Assembly (NCBI RefSeq): GCF_041260155.1
Contig: NC_091930.1
Location: 23,172,237-23,236,236, forward strand
Origin: Ptychodera flava
Lineage: Eukaryota > Hemichordata > Enteropneusta > Ptychoderidae
Direction: 5' to 3'
Length of the DNA stretch: 64,000 bases
Positions 23,870-36,600 of the stretch are shown here, piece after piece (within the stretch, counting starts at the first letter, position 1; each line of letters starts with the position of its first letter). Under the pieces are notes generated by a model. The model searched no databases and was not told the origin of the DNA. It worked only from the letters and a program-made list of their open reading frames with translations. The position numbers and the translations under genes were made by a program.

Positions 23870-25420
23870 GTTTACCCCTGGGAACATCGTTACCAAGTTT
23901 CAAAGCATTCAAACAAGCAACTTCAGGGGAAATGAATTTTTGACCAAAAATGCGAGAAATTGCTGCAATAAATTTTATCAAATCTAACAGAGGCCAACCC
24001 TAGGATCATGCATACAAAGTTTCAAAGCAATGGGACGAGCGCTTTCAGAGAAGTAGATTTTTTGACCGAATTGGGAAAAATTGTCCTAAAAATACAAATA
24101 TGAAAAATTCACCAATTTTAACAAACCTGACAGAAGACAACAACAGGATCAAGAGTCTTAAGGTGAAAGTACTACGAATTACGTCAAAATTAAGTTGTGG
24201 TGTCATTTTCTTGAAACTTTGCACAATATTCTTGGAAGTTGTGCAAATGCAAAAATAAAAATAAAAATCGGGGTCACCACGCTCGTTTCCATGGAAACGG
24301 ACGTTAAAATGGCGTCGTTAGATATAAATAAAAATGATAGAATTCACTTAAACTAAAGAAAGCAATTATAAAAGCTTAGCAAATGAGTTAATTTTAATAA
24401 ATACCAAGACTTAAGATCCATATCTCGAATGTATAGTTTTCATGATGTTTGTAAAGAAATTTTAACATAAGTATCGATTACAAAATGACGATATCGTAAC
24501 TATATCACTACATAATTTTCGAACTTTCTTCCTATCGCTTTGAATGGTGTCATTTTGACCAAACTTGGCGAATAAAATCCCGACATAATACCATTTAGTT
24601 TACACTTTAATAAAAGAGTGTTACCACGCTACATTTACAATATCTCCAGGTGAATAGGTAATATGCGCCATGTAAATGGGAGAGAAATGTTAATTTTTCG
24701 CTCATATTGAATAAAAACCAGCTTCCTAGGGGGTCAAAATATGACAAGGTTATAGGTCACATGTATTTCTAAGAGACTGGGTCAAAAAATTAGGTAAAAG
24801 CGCAATTTCAACAATGACAGGTAATGTTAAATACATGCGCTACAAAGTAACCCATTTGCGACAGGCTGGAGTTAAATCTGCGCAGAAACGTTCTAAAGCG
24901 TGTGCGCGTCCGAATTCGTCGCCCTTTACCTTAAGTGTTAAAGCAATCCAACGAACATTTTGGGAGAATATAATTTTTTGACCAAAACTTGGAAAAATTG
25001 CCCCCAAAATACAAATATAACAGTTTCACAACAATTTAAACACCTTTGACAAAGGCAAACCCCAGGATCATGCATACCAAGTTTCAAGGCGATGGGATGA
25101 AGATTTTTTGACCAAAAAAGGAAAAAAACTGCCACAAAATACCACTATGGAAATTTCATCACAATTTGAGCATATCCAACTAAAGTCATCTGAAAGAACC
25201 TGCATACCAAGTTTCAACCAAATTTGGCCTGTGGTTGTAGAGTTTTGGCAATTTGCTGGATTCCCCTTATTTACCTCATTGCATATTGTTGAAACTGACA
25301 TGTTCATTTGAACAAATTCACATCTCTATCCCTGGCCATGGGTGCACCTGTACACCAAACACTTAGTTTGCAGGTGCTGCAGTTTTAGAGTTTTGGTATG
25401 GATGGACGTACATCCAAACA
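23870..25420 (+). repeat. Degenerate monomer array split by a MITE
   Basis: Monomers with 'accaagtttcaaagcaat' and 'gattttttgaccaaaa' phrases lie at 23,870-24,156 and 24,936-25,420. The intervening 24,157-24,935 is a separate insertion. The array ends in the family's head-like stretch 'ttcatttgaacaaattc...tggatggacgtac'. Confidence 0.75.
24157..24935. mobile_element. MITE of about 780 bp inside the monomer array
   Basis: Imperfect terminal inverted repeats: CTTAAGGTGAAAG...ACGAATT at the left against AATTCGTCGCCCTTTACCTTAAG (inverted) at the right. It interrupts a monomer whose two halves abut it. Its interior ('aaaatcggg.tca', 'aaaatggcg') resembles 53,090-53,470, so the two may be relatives. 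Confidence 0.65.
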
Positions 25421-25752
25421 AACTAACATATATACATACGCCGTCGACCCACCATATAAGCTGTCTTTGGTATATATACAGATACCAAATGTGAGCTACT
25501 GAGAGCTAACAAATAGAGGTCAGATATCTGGGCTAGAACTTTAATAAGTTAGGTCGGAATCACACACAACACACAAACAGATTCAACACAGAATATTTAC
25601 AGATTCACATTCTGAATGTGTTTCTTATTTATGTTGTAAATCAACAAGGTAAACATAATTCATGCAAGCCTCAAAAGAAAATTATATCCACCATGATTGA
25701 CAGGACAGGAGAGACAGGAGTCAGTCTACAACTTCTCTTTGTTACTTTGTTA

Positions 25753-27102
25753 CTAACACCACAGAGCTAAAGTAGCAGCTACTGCGCATGCAAAGGGTCT
25801 TTGCTTTGGGTCAGTTTGGAGACATGATTTGCTTAGATTAACAATTTCCTGGTTCCTGAGTAATTTACCTACATCTGACAATAGTCTTCCAAAAGCATAC
25901 ACATCACCAGCCTCATAAAATTGCATTTTGCCTTCCCTAACTTCAGGTGGAATGTGTGGATATTTTTCTTGGTATTTTTTTCTCTCATCTCTACTAAGTG
26001 TATAGTACATTCCCTGTCTTCTGTTGGGCCTTACCAAAGTCAATTATTGTGGGAAACCATTCATCATTTTTTTTTGCAACAAGAATATTGTCACCTTTTA
26101 TATCACAATGAATGTAATGGTGATCATGCATATGCTGGATGGCATCTGCTGTTAGTTTACAAAGCCTAATCCAAGTCAGCTCATCTATGTCTTTTTCACA
26201 TTCAACCCTTTGTGCCTTTTTCTGGCACATATTAATTGCCTTGTTCCATGTCATTGAAATATATTTACCTCCGGAATATGTTCCTCTGAATTCTGACACT
26301 AGTAACCAGTCCTTCTTATCCTTAACAACTCCAAAAATAAATGGAAACACTGGATGTTGGAGAGACTGCAAAACACTAACTTCTCTTTCAATCTCATATA
26401 TAGAATTTTCTTTGAGTTTGTATTGTTTTACAGCGACAGGAATCTTAGTATCAGAAATTCTTGTGAAAGCAACTTTCACAAAGCCAAATGACCCCTCTCC
26501 AATAACTGCTGCATTATCATACCCTTCCAACAAACTCTTGCATATAATTTTAATATTTTTTAATTTGCCTGTTAACTTTTGTTGCTTTGAAGGTTGACAT
26601 TTCATATGTTTTTTTCTCATATGTTCCTTTTGTTTAAGTTGCATTTTCAAATTTTTTATTTCCCTCATTTGTTCCATTGCTTTTTCCTCTCTTTCTTTCT
26701 CTCTCTTTGTGCTTTAACGTCAGCTTACTCCTCAATTTCTTTCTTCTTTGTTGACGCTTTTCCGAGATCGCCTTCTTTTTCTACCCTTCAAAAGATTATA
26801 CACAGCACTGCATAAGCTACATGACTTACATACACACATGCCTGCATGCACACATATATACACAAACATGTGTGCATAAAAACATACACACAAAAATATC
26901 CACATACACATATAAGTGTAAAACACACAAACACACACCAAGACAAAAATGTTGGGTGGCAAATGGTTTGAATTAGGATGATACATGCCTGTTTGAATAT
27001 CATAAATTTCTTTTATTTGGTAAGTCCCTGATATACATACCTCTGTATTGGCACCTGCTTCTTGTCTTTCCATGTTGATAAATTCTTTATTATTATTACC
27101 TG
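25753..27102 (-). CDS. Protein kinase gene carried by the element, interrupted
   Basis: One exon at about 27,102-27,043 (acceptor ACTACAG, donor GTATGT; NNKEFINMERQEAGANTE) precedes a large exon starting at 26,780. The latter begins with a Lys/Glu/Arg-rich coiled-coil-like stretch (KKKAISEKRQQRRKKL..LKMQLKQKEH), then a full kinase domain: glycine loop GEGSFGFVK, VAVK lysine, ERE in helix C, HPVFPFIFG, catalytic loop HCDIKGDN (non-RD, Cys before Asp), DFG, PPE in place of APE, DVYAFG, and DPKQRP. All catalytic residues are present. The frame slips in the purine run near 26,700 and by one base just after DFG (about 26,010). Earlier exons are not identified; the minisatellite lies in the expected upstream intron. 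The family resembles expanded marine-invertebrate kinases with a HP-lPflFGV motif. Substrate unknown. Confidence 0.75.
26815..26945. repeat. CA/CATA-rich low-complexity stretch
   Basis: Imperfect (CA)n, (CATA)n and (ACAC) runs in the kinase intron. Any frame across it is low-complexity. Confidence 0.85.
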
Positions 27103-27329
27103 TAGTTATACTGATAAAGTAAACACCATAAAGTGCCATTAAAATTCAATCTTCTAATGATACAGAAATAAAGCTGTATCCTTACAAATATAATTACTTT
27201 GGTTTTTTACAGAAATATCCTGTAATAGCTGTTCTTCTATACTGTATCACACCTTATGCTAGTGAAACACATACAGTTACAATCTAAGAAAATGGCATAT
27301 TGAATTGTAGATGGAGAGAAAAAAAAGAC

Positions 27330-29400
27330 CAATATTCTGAAAAGGCTTCCCTGTTTGCAACTCACTGACAACTACAGTGTAATGCACCATTTGCCGCTGA
27401 TGTGAAACACAGCTATAGTCTGACACTGCCTTCAAAAAATATTGTGAATGTGAGTGTGATTTGTACACAGGAAAATGAAAAGACCAATATTCTGTAAAGG
27501 CTTTTCTGTTTGCCGCTTTGTGACAGCTACAGTGTAACAGACTATTTGCCGCTACGAGACAGCTATAGTCTGATACTGCCTTCAAAAAATATTGTGAATG
27601 AAAGTGTGAATTGTAGACAGAAAAATGAAAAGACCAATATTCTGTGGAGGCTTTTCTGTTTGCCGCTTTGTGACAGCTACAGTGTAACAGACTATTTGCC
27701 GCTACAAGACAGCTATAGTCTGATACTGCCTTCAAAAATATTGTGAATGAAAGTGTGAATTGTAGACAGAAAATATGAAAAGCCCAATATTCTGTAAAGG
27801 CTTTTCTGTTTGCCGCTTTGTGACAGCTACAGTGTAACAAACTATTTGCCGCTACAAGACAGCTATAGTCTGATACTGCCTTCAAAAAATATTGTGAATG
27901 AAAGTGTGAATTGTAGACAGAAAAATGAAAAGCCCAATATTCTGTGGAGGCTTTTCTGTTTGCCGCTTTGTGACAGCTACAGTGTAACAGACTATTTGCC
28001 GCTTAAAGACAGCTATAGTCTGATACTGCCTTCAAAAAATATTGTGAATGAAAGTGTGAATTGTGGACAGAAAAATGAAAAGACCAATATTTTGTAAAGG
28101 CTTTTCTGTTTGCGCTTTGTGACAGCTACAGTGTAACAGACTATTTGCCGCTACAAGACAGCTATAGTCTGATACTGCCTTCAAAAAATATTGTGAATGA
28201 AAGTGTGAATTGTAGACAGAAATATGAAAAGCCCATATTCTGTAGAGGCTTTTCTGTTTGCCGCTTTGTGACAGCTACAGTGTAACAGACTATTTGCCGC
28301 TAAAAGACAGCTATAGTCTGATACTGCCTTCAAAAAATATTGTGAATGAAAGTGTGAATTGTAGACAGAAAATGAAAAGCCCAATATTCTGTGGAGGCTT
28401 TTCTATTTGCCGCTTTGTGACAGCTACAGTGTAACACATATTTGCCGCTACAAGACAGCTATAGTCTGATACTGCCTTCAAAAAATATTGTGAATGAAAG
28501 TGTGAATTGTAGACAGAAAAATGAAAAGCCCAATATTCTGTGAGGCTTTTCTGTTTGCCGCTTTGTGACAGCTACAGTGTAACAGACTATTTGCCGCTAA
28601 AAGACAGCTATAGTCTGATACTGCCTTCAAAAAATATTGTGATGAAAGTGTGAATTGTGGACAGAAAAACGAAAAGACCAATATTCTGTAAAGGCTTTTC
28701 TGTTTGCCGCTTTGTGACAGCTACAGTGTAACAGACTATTTGCCACTAAAAGACAGCTATAGTCTGATACTGCCTTCAAAAAATATTGTGAATGAAAGTG
28801 TGAATTGTAGACAGAAATATGAAAAGCCCAATATTCTGTGGAGGCTTTTCTGTTTGCCGCTTTGTGACAGCTACAGTGTAACAAACTATTTGCCGCAACA
28901 AGACAGCTATAGTCTGATACTGCCTTCAAAAAATATTGTGAATGAAAGTGTGAATTGTAGACAGAAAAATGAAAAGCCAATATTCTGTGGAGGCTTTTCT
29001 GTTTGCCGCTTTGTGACAGCTACAGTGTAACAAACTATTTGCCGCTACAAGACAGCTATAGTCTGATACTGCCTTCAAAAAATATTGTGAATGAAAGTGT
29101 GAATTGTAGACAGAAAAATGAAAAGACCAATATTCTTTAAAGGCTTTTCTGTTTTGCCGCTTTGTGACAGCTACAGTGTAACAACTATTTGCCGCTACAA
29201 GACAGCTATAGTCTGATACTGCCTTCAAAAAATATTGTGAATGAAAGTGTGAATTGTAGACAGAAAAATGAAAAGACCAATATTCTGTGGAGGCTTTTCT
29301 GTTTGCTGCTTTGTGACAGCTACTTTGTAACACACTACTTTCCGCTGAGGTGAAACAGAGCTATATAGAATGATACAGCCCTTCAAGAGAATGTTGTTGA
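27330..29400. repeat. Minisatellite: 150-bp unit, about 14 copies
   Basis: The phrase 'gccgctttgtgacagctac' recurs every 147-151 bases from about 27,511 to 29,306. A diverged first copy lies at about 27,350 and a diverged last at about 29,300, about 14 in all. Inner copies are nearly identical and the edge copies are diverged, as expected from unequal exchange. Each unit itself holds two related halves (TTGCCGCTTTGTGACAGCTA and TTGCCGCTACAAGACAGCTA). Because 150 is a multiple of three, long frames stay open on both strands, but indels of 1-3 bases show that no frame is kept. It sits between the kinase exons and the start of the divergent gene. Confidence 0.95.
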
Positions 29401-30626
29401 AGTGTGAATTGCAGACACAGAAATAAAAAGTCTAACTCTTCCTTAAATTGTGGGTAGTGAGAAAGTGAAATAGTTAAACTTTATATTGAATTCTTCAGAT
29501 TTAATTTGCTCCCTATGTGTACAATGCAGAATATATGAAAAACAACTGTACAACCACAGACAATAGAACATCATTACGTGATCTCTGGAGAATAAAGTGC
29601 TAAAATGTTTGTTAAAAAGGGAAAGGTTCGCAATCGGCGGGGTCAATGCCTCATACATTCAGTCAAGAATGGCAATGACCTTGGCACTTAATGTTATCTT
29701 TCTATCAAGCGCGCGTGTACTTACCAAACTATTATATAAGAAGGGACAGTGACCTTGCTGGAAGTAGAGAATAGTGTCCGCAGCCTGTATGTGAGTTTTT
29801 GAAAATGGGATATATATCCGTTTTCACACAACAAAAATCAACGGCCGAATTTCACTCCTATTGTTCTGAAATAATCGGAAACACGAAATGTTAGAGGAAC
29901 TGATAACAGCACGATCTCACGCACATGATTCAGTATGCGAATGAACAAAGAAATGAGTTAACACGTAATAAGCTTACACCTAGCGCCTGTATACATTAGT
30001 GTTGGCATATAAGACGAGCTAGGCGCGGCATGCTTGACTGAAACAATCATATTGTGGACGAAATATATTTAAATCATTTCATTTACCTGCGCTTTTATTG
30101 CATCGGCAAGCTGTGAAGTACCTTCCTCTTCAGTACAGTAAAGCCGAGTCCAGCGTGCATCTCGGGAATGCCTACTTTGTAGCCAATCACATGGTTCCTG
30201 TGTTATCAGTGATTATCCAAGTATGGAAAGTTTCCACGGGTTCATAGGTCATGTAGGCTAGTCTCGCCCCTTGTTCAATTATTTTGGTGACACGTAACGT
30301 GGCCCTGTTTTGACCTTTTCACGTGATTTTTCATCATAAGGCTTTTAAAATGTTACTTACTATAAATATCTTGTCCAGAAAATCTATGTCTGACAGATCT
30401 CGTTTAATTTTACACATATCCATAAGGTTTTATCGTTGACGGAGGGTACGGTGAACAGCTGATAAAGGTCAGATATGCAGTATGTAAGAAGATGAACAAA
30501 CAGAGGCGCGACGCGCTTACTTTTGAAATTATGTTTATCATACAGCTGAGCTCTCGTTGTTTCCGGAGGTTCATTCACTTTCTGGACTTCTTCTTGGCGT
30601 ATATCCATCTCATTGGCACAACAACG
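29401..30626. promoter_or_regulatory. Divergent upstream region between the kinase and the third gene
   Basis: The kinase (minus) and the third gene (plus, ATG at 30,627) point away from this interval. It is locally richer in CpG and G+C (for example 29,990-30,290) than the surrounding introns and has CACGTAACG and TGACGTC-like sites. A shared or paired promoter is inferred. No TATA box or start site can be fixed, and first exons of the kinase may lie here unseen. Confidence 0.35.
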
Positions 30627-33600
30627 ATGTCTACATCAAGTGAAACCGACGTCAAAATACTCGTAAATGCGTATTTAGATGGCCACAGCGTTTTTGTCAG
30701 GCCATTAACGCTCAATGGCTCAACTTCTGGCGAGATGATAAGTGCAGTAAGGCAGGTGGATGAAAAGCTTGTCTGTGACTCTACCAAAATGGAGAGAGTT
30801 TTAGTATTTGACCCCGACTGGGACGATTTCGTTGACCACGATGGTTGTGTCGATAGTGGACGGAAGTACCGAGTATTCTTCGTGTCGAAAGGTAATATTC
30901 ATTAAATTTTGCCCATTTTATATCATGCTCAACAGACACATCTTTGTTTAAACTGTTTACATTAACTAAAAACGCGGTAAATGTCTAATTAGGCAAAGTG
31001 ATGCAATGGCACATGGGTAATTAAATCATAGACAGTGGAAGGCTCAACCACACTATGATTAAATTGCTCTTATCCGGTGATTACACCAAACATTGTGTTG
31101 ACAAGTATTGAATTAACCCGCATACTTACTAGTAGTTTAGTTACATGGACAAAGTATGGTACATGTTGGGGAGGGAGGGGTACTTTGAATAATTTTCCAC
31201 GGAGGTAACCTCATGATACAATGTGCTTATGTATTTTCTCCAAAACAGACCTATTTTCAGGGACAGTGCTCCTCCAAATGGGGATTTTTACATATTTTAC
31301 AGTTATGCTAGCACACTTGAAGTTTTGGGGATTAAAAGTCAGTGGAACCATGTTTAGGGATTTTTCCATGAAAAAGTGACACATCATCCACATGGCACAT
31401 ACTTGTACACCTTCCTATCAGAGCACACCCCCACCCCCACACCCCGCTACATGCATGGCTATGATGCTGAATTTTGTTTGGTTTGAAGCTGTGACCTGAT
31501 ATATTGTCAGATTTTAGCTCCAAACTTTGATATGTATTCTTGTACTGATAAGAAATCACAAACCACATTTTTCTTTATTTCAGGAAAACCTCACAATTTG
31601 TCTGCTAATATTGAAAACAGAATGACCAGAAAAGAGCTGGATAAAGAAGCCAGGACCGATTCAACAGCAAGAGAAGCCCAGTTATATTGGAACAATTTCA
31701 ACATAACTGTGGCTTCTCTTCTTCGGACAAGGTGGCATGAGGTTTGTTGAATAATGTAATTCATAAAAAGTTTTAGAGATGGGTACTTAAAAATCAAACC
31801 AAAAGAGAAAGAACAACAAGAGGTGGTGTGGGTAAGAACTTGCTTGTCCCTTCTCAAAAATCAAGGTATGATTAAACTCACAAGTGAAAAACTTTTGATA
31901 ATAGTGATTAGTACACTTTTGATGGAATAGATCTGCCCACATTTAATTTTTATACTAACATAGTGTATTGATTGTATTTCTGTTTTAGCTCCAAGGATCA
32001 CGAGGCCTAAAACGATGTGCTGGGACATCTATTGGTGAAGCAAAAGTGAATCAAAATATCATTCAAGAAATCTGTAAAGAAGCAGAATCATTGCATAAAA
32101 CATTCACCCTTGGAGACAAGGTTGTTTGTTTTGACAATATTACTGTGTTGAAATACATAAAAACACACATCAATGAATCAAAAAGGCCAGAATCAGGTAG
32201 AGTACATTCCTTATTCTTAAACATTCACCCATAATCCATTTTCTTTCTTGAAGTGTCACAAAAAGTCTAATGTTGGAGCAAAATTTTCCTACACATACCA
32301 GAACTAATCTGGTTTTCTCCACAATGATGTAAGTACAAAAGGTTTTCATTAAATGTCAAATATCCGACAGTGACAGAATTAGTTTTAATAGATATGAAGG
32401 TGGTGTCATAGGTACTAATGACTGTTTTTTAAAGTACATTACATTGAGCTGTATCTTTGGTATTTTTCTTAGCATTGTTGTTCTGTGGTCACCTACAGTA
32501 CTGGTTTACTCCCAATGCTTCAAAAATTGCCCGCGTTCTGACTTTCAATATAGCCTCATAATAATGGCAGTGGTATTTCTAACGAACAGAATCAAGTCCT
32601 TCATTAAAATTGACTTAACACTATTTGCATTTCATCACATGTCATAGAACATGAAATAAATATGCTGAAATTGAATCCAACAATGCTAAGAAAAATACCA
32701 AAGATACAGCTCCATGTAATGTACTTTAAAAAACAGTCATTAGTACCTATGACACCACCTTCATATCTATTAAAACCAATTCTGTCACTGTCAGATGTAA
32801 GCAAAAGCATCTTTTCTTTCAGAGATTAAGTCATTAATTTCCATTTCATTGTATTGAATTGAACTTTAGGGCAGAAAATACCACTCATGCATGAAACAAG
32901 TGAAAAAGTAGCCTGCACAAATAGGCATGGTAAGGAATCAGAATTCTCATTGTTAAATCATAGTCAAACTTTTTGTATATGAATGTTGTAAGCAAAACTC
33001 ACAAGATTTATCAGTGAATTGAATATAATTTCCTCAAAGGCATTGTTGTCATTATTGTAAAAACATGTCATAATTCTGACCATATTAACATGCGTTATAG
33101 AAAAGGAAATTATCAGATCATTATAACCAAATCACAAACTGAAGAGAACACATTGAGTGATGTGTCATGATTCAGCAAACTTCAGTGCATTTCCAAATTA
33201 TGTGGACATGGAACCCTATGAGTGGCATGTGAGACATTGTGTAGATTATATTCCTGTAAAAATTACATGTATATTCAAAATCTTGTGTGACTTCGTCTAT
33301 TGACCATGAATAAACCCAATTGCTTTTGCTATCATGTTCTAATAAGCAAATGCTACAGGACAGAAAGTGGTGACATCAACAAATGTGTCTCAGTGTATGC
33401 ATGATTAGTGAGATATTTTATTCTCCGTTTATATCAACAGAAAAAAAAGAAAGCTGAGAATTTCACTGTTAAAGAAAGCAAAGGTAGCCATTTTTCAGGA
33501 ATAGAATTCTGAGTTCTTGTGCTCTTATCATGTGTGTCTCAAAGCATTTTAATGTGTTAATATTTACTGACTTCAGTTGGGAAACATGATTATGAACAAT

Positions 33601-36600
33601 GTGACTCAAAGACAAAATGCCTTATATATATTTAGGTTTTACAGGGTAAGTCAATACATGTTTAATAAGTACACTAAAGTATTCTGAGGCACTATTACAT
33701 CTAAAGAATTTCAAATCATAACCCTGTTTGAATAGTTTTTTTTCGTATACTATTTTACTAAATCTGAGATGAAACACCCAAAATATAAAAAATCAACAAA
33801 CAGATTTTAGGACTACAGATCCCTGTTGTAGGCTGCAAGTTAAAGTTAGTTGTATCTGCCAGTGTTGTGCCAGTGTCTGAAAATTCTGCCTGTCCAAGCT
33901 TTTATTATATGTACAGTGCTGTGAGCATATACTCATTACAGGGTCTGAATATTTTTCAGTGTACATGCAGTTATGCATGTGTTTACTTCTATCATGAAAA
34001 CTTTATGCATTTTTCAGAAATTCTAAGAATTAGGAAATTTTATTGAAAGTCACATTTGCAGTCTATTTACAAATGGATATTATGTGTTCTAAGTTATTTA
34101 AGGTGATAATCTTTCCCCAGGTGAAACAGAGATATCAGAGAGAAGTAATTATGTACTAAAACACCTCTCAGTACATCAGTCATCAGCCAATATCAGATGA
34201 GAGTGCCGATGACAATTGTGTAAGTAATAATCACTGTAAACCTTTGATTATAATTTTATAGAAGGAAGTTAAAAGATATCAGCAGTAAATGGAACATCAT
34301 AAATTTTGCTGTTGTGTTCTGCCTGTTTCCCAAGAGGATTTTACAATTCAGTGTAGGATTTAAAGTAATGATCAATTTTCAAAATAGGCAACACCCATGT
34401 TGTGATTTGAATTTCAAGTTTCACTGCAGTTCCTTTTTAAAATCTATTCCAAATGCAGTGGATTCTTCCTAAATGTTGTGGCCAATTGTGCAACCATGCA
34501 TTATTAATTATCATGACATATGTGACAGCTTTGTTTACCGTTTGAACAAGTTCTTCCATATGTGTTTTCTGTTTAGGAACAAGAAAGTTATGAAACAAGA
34601 AGACTGAAAAACATTGAAATAAACAGAAAGGAGTTAGCAGAAAAATTTCAAGGAGAAGGAATAGACAACTATCAAGAGGAAGCTGTAAGTGGACAAGTTT
34701 CTATCTGTGTTTAACAATACTGATGACAGTGTAAATCATGCAGATAAAGACTACTGCATTTCTGTTATAATGAAGTTATTTTTCGCAATTTCAATATATT
34801 GGAAACAAAAGCAAGCAACTTACATACCTTCTTTATCTTCATCGCACAGAATAATTTTTTTATCAAGACAAGAAAGACTAAGGTAATTTTGCCACTATTG
34901 ATAATTAAGCAATAAAGGACACCCAGCGACGGTATACCACGAGATTTTGACCAGTTCACGACATATATGCACGAGCGATAGTGAGTGCATATACGAAGTG
35001 AACTGGTCAAAATCGAGTGGTATACTGTCGCTGGGTGTGATTTATTGCTATTATATCATAACAGTATATTGAAATTTAGGCATGGAACATCAAAAATTGA
35101 TTTTTGCTCAAGCTGAGAGCTCGCGCGTGTGCCAGCCGTGGTATATTGCCAATATACCACGGTTCCTTTCGCATCTCGACCAATGAGATCGCTGTATTTA
35201 TGCCATCAATACTGGTATGATATAATTTACAATATATGGTATGTGTTAGCACAGAGAAGACATTGGAATAAATTAAGACAAAAGCAATCACAATGAAATT
35301 TCCAATTAAATTTCTACATCTTGTTATAAAATCACATTTCTTGATTTTTGATTATTTGTTGAGTCAGAGACAGGCTTAGAATAGGTCATCTCTTCCTTTC
35401 TGTTTCCATTCTGATTGCACATGCAGTGAACCACTCACTACTTGAAACTTTTGAATAGGTTTTTCTTTTTGATGGAAGGTTATGAATTATAAATATCTTT
35501 TGTAAAATTGTTTCTCTTGCACTAATGTGTACATCTGACTGGTCCATTGAAAATGATAAATTTTGAGATTTTTACAGGCAATATTTAAAGTTGCTAGGTG
35601 GTATTGCCTCAAAGTTGTGTGTTTTAGCATGTTCAACACCAGGGAATATAATTCAGGTGTTTTGCTGTTTACCAAAACATTTGCGTTGTTTATTATTTAC
35701 AGAGTAATGGTAATAACTTGACCAAAAAGAGAGCTAATAAACAGGTAAGAGTATAGAACTTTTATGCTGGCTATGAAGGTTATTGGAAATTGATATTTAT
35801 CACTTGGATTACGGGAAAAATATGTTAACAGTTTAATTTCGAATGAGCTTTAATTTTGCTATTAAACGGGAAGTTACAGGACTGTGGGTGCACGGTAGGG
35901 GATTACTGATGACAAAGCCATTTGCATACACTGGATGGGAGCTTTTGAATTACCAGAGCTTTGCTTTGACTGTATGAGAATTTTGAATAATCACGATGGG
36001 AATTTTCGTGACATGCAAAGAGGGGTCAAATGGTTGCACAGGGAACACAGTTTGAAACATATGCATTCTCAGAACATTTTTTCAGTTTATTTTCGATTCA
36101 AGTTTAGTTGCCATATATTCACAGACATCATATGCAAGATTCAATAACAATGAACGCCTAAATCATGACAAACTTGTGGGATTCTGGGACTAAACACGGC
36201 ATGCCTTTTCAGTAGCGTGGCTTTTTACATTTTCATAGATTTACAATAATCCAGCTTTTATAGGGGAAGTTCCTGTCAAAGAAACATGCATTTATGTTAT
36301 TTCAATACTTAAATACACAGAAAGTCCAGAAGATGCCGGCAAGGAAGCGTCTTCAGGTAGGTGTTAGCTTCACTCATTCACGTAAGCTTATGACATGTAA
36401 ATTGTTTTTCTTCATCTGTGTAATACCATCAGATTGCTCCCTGCAAAATCTTGAGTGTGTGCTGCATGTTCTGTCTTAATATCAGTCTGAGTAGGAAATG
36501 TCAATTTGCTCAAATAATATCCTATAGTAAAATACATCCAATTTAGTAAAATAAAACACAGAAAACAGAATTAAAGTCTCACAAAGCACTTATCTGAATA

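Noticed and set aside
27277-29333. Long repeated frames across the minisatellite, on both strands
   Set aside because: They follow from a unit length divisible by three; single-base indels break them at random and both strands are equally open.
27330-29400. A CRISPR-like repeat array
   Set aside because: The units are contiguous 150-bp repeats with no unique spacers, in an animal genome.
35076-35291. A minus-strand frame at the end of a composite MITE
   Set aside because: It lies mostly within the MITE's second palindrome and is not conserved in the other copies.
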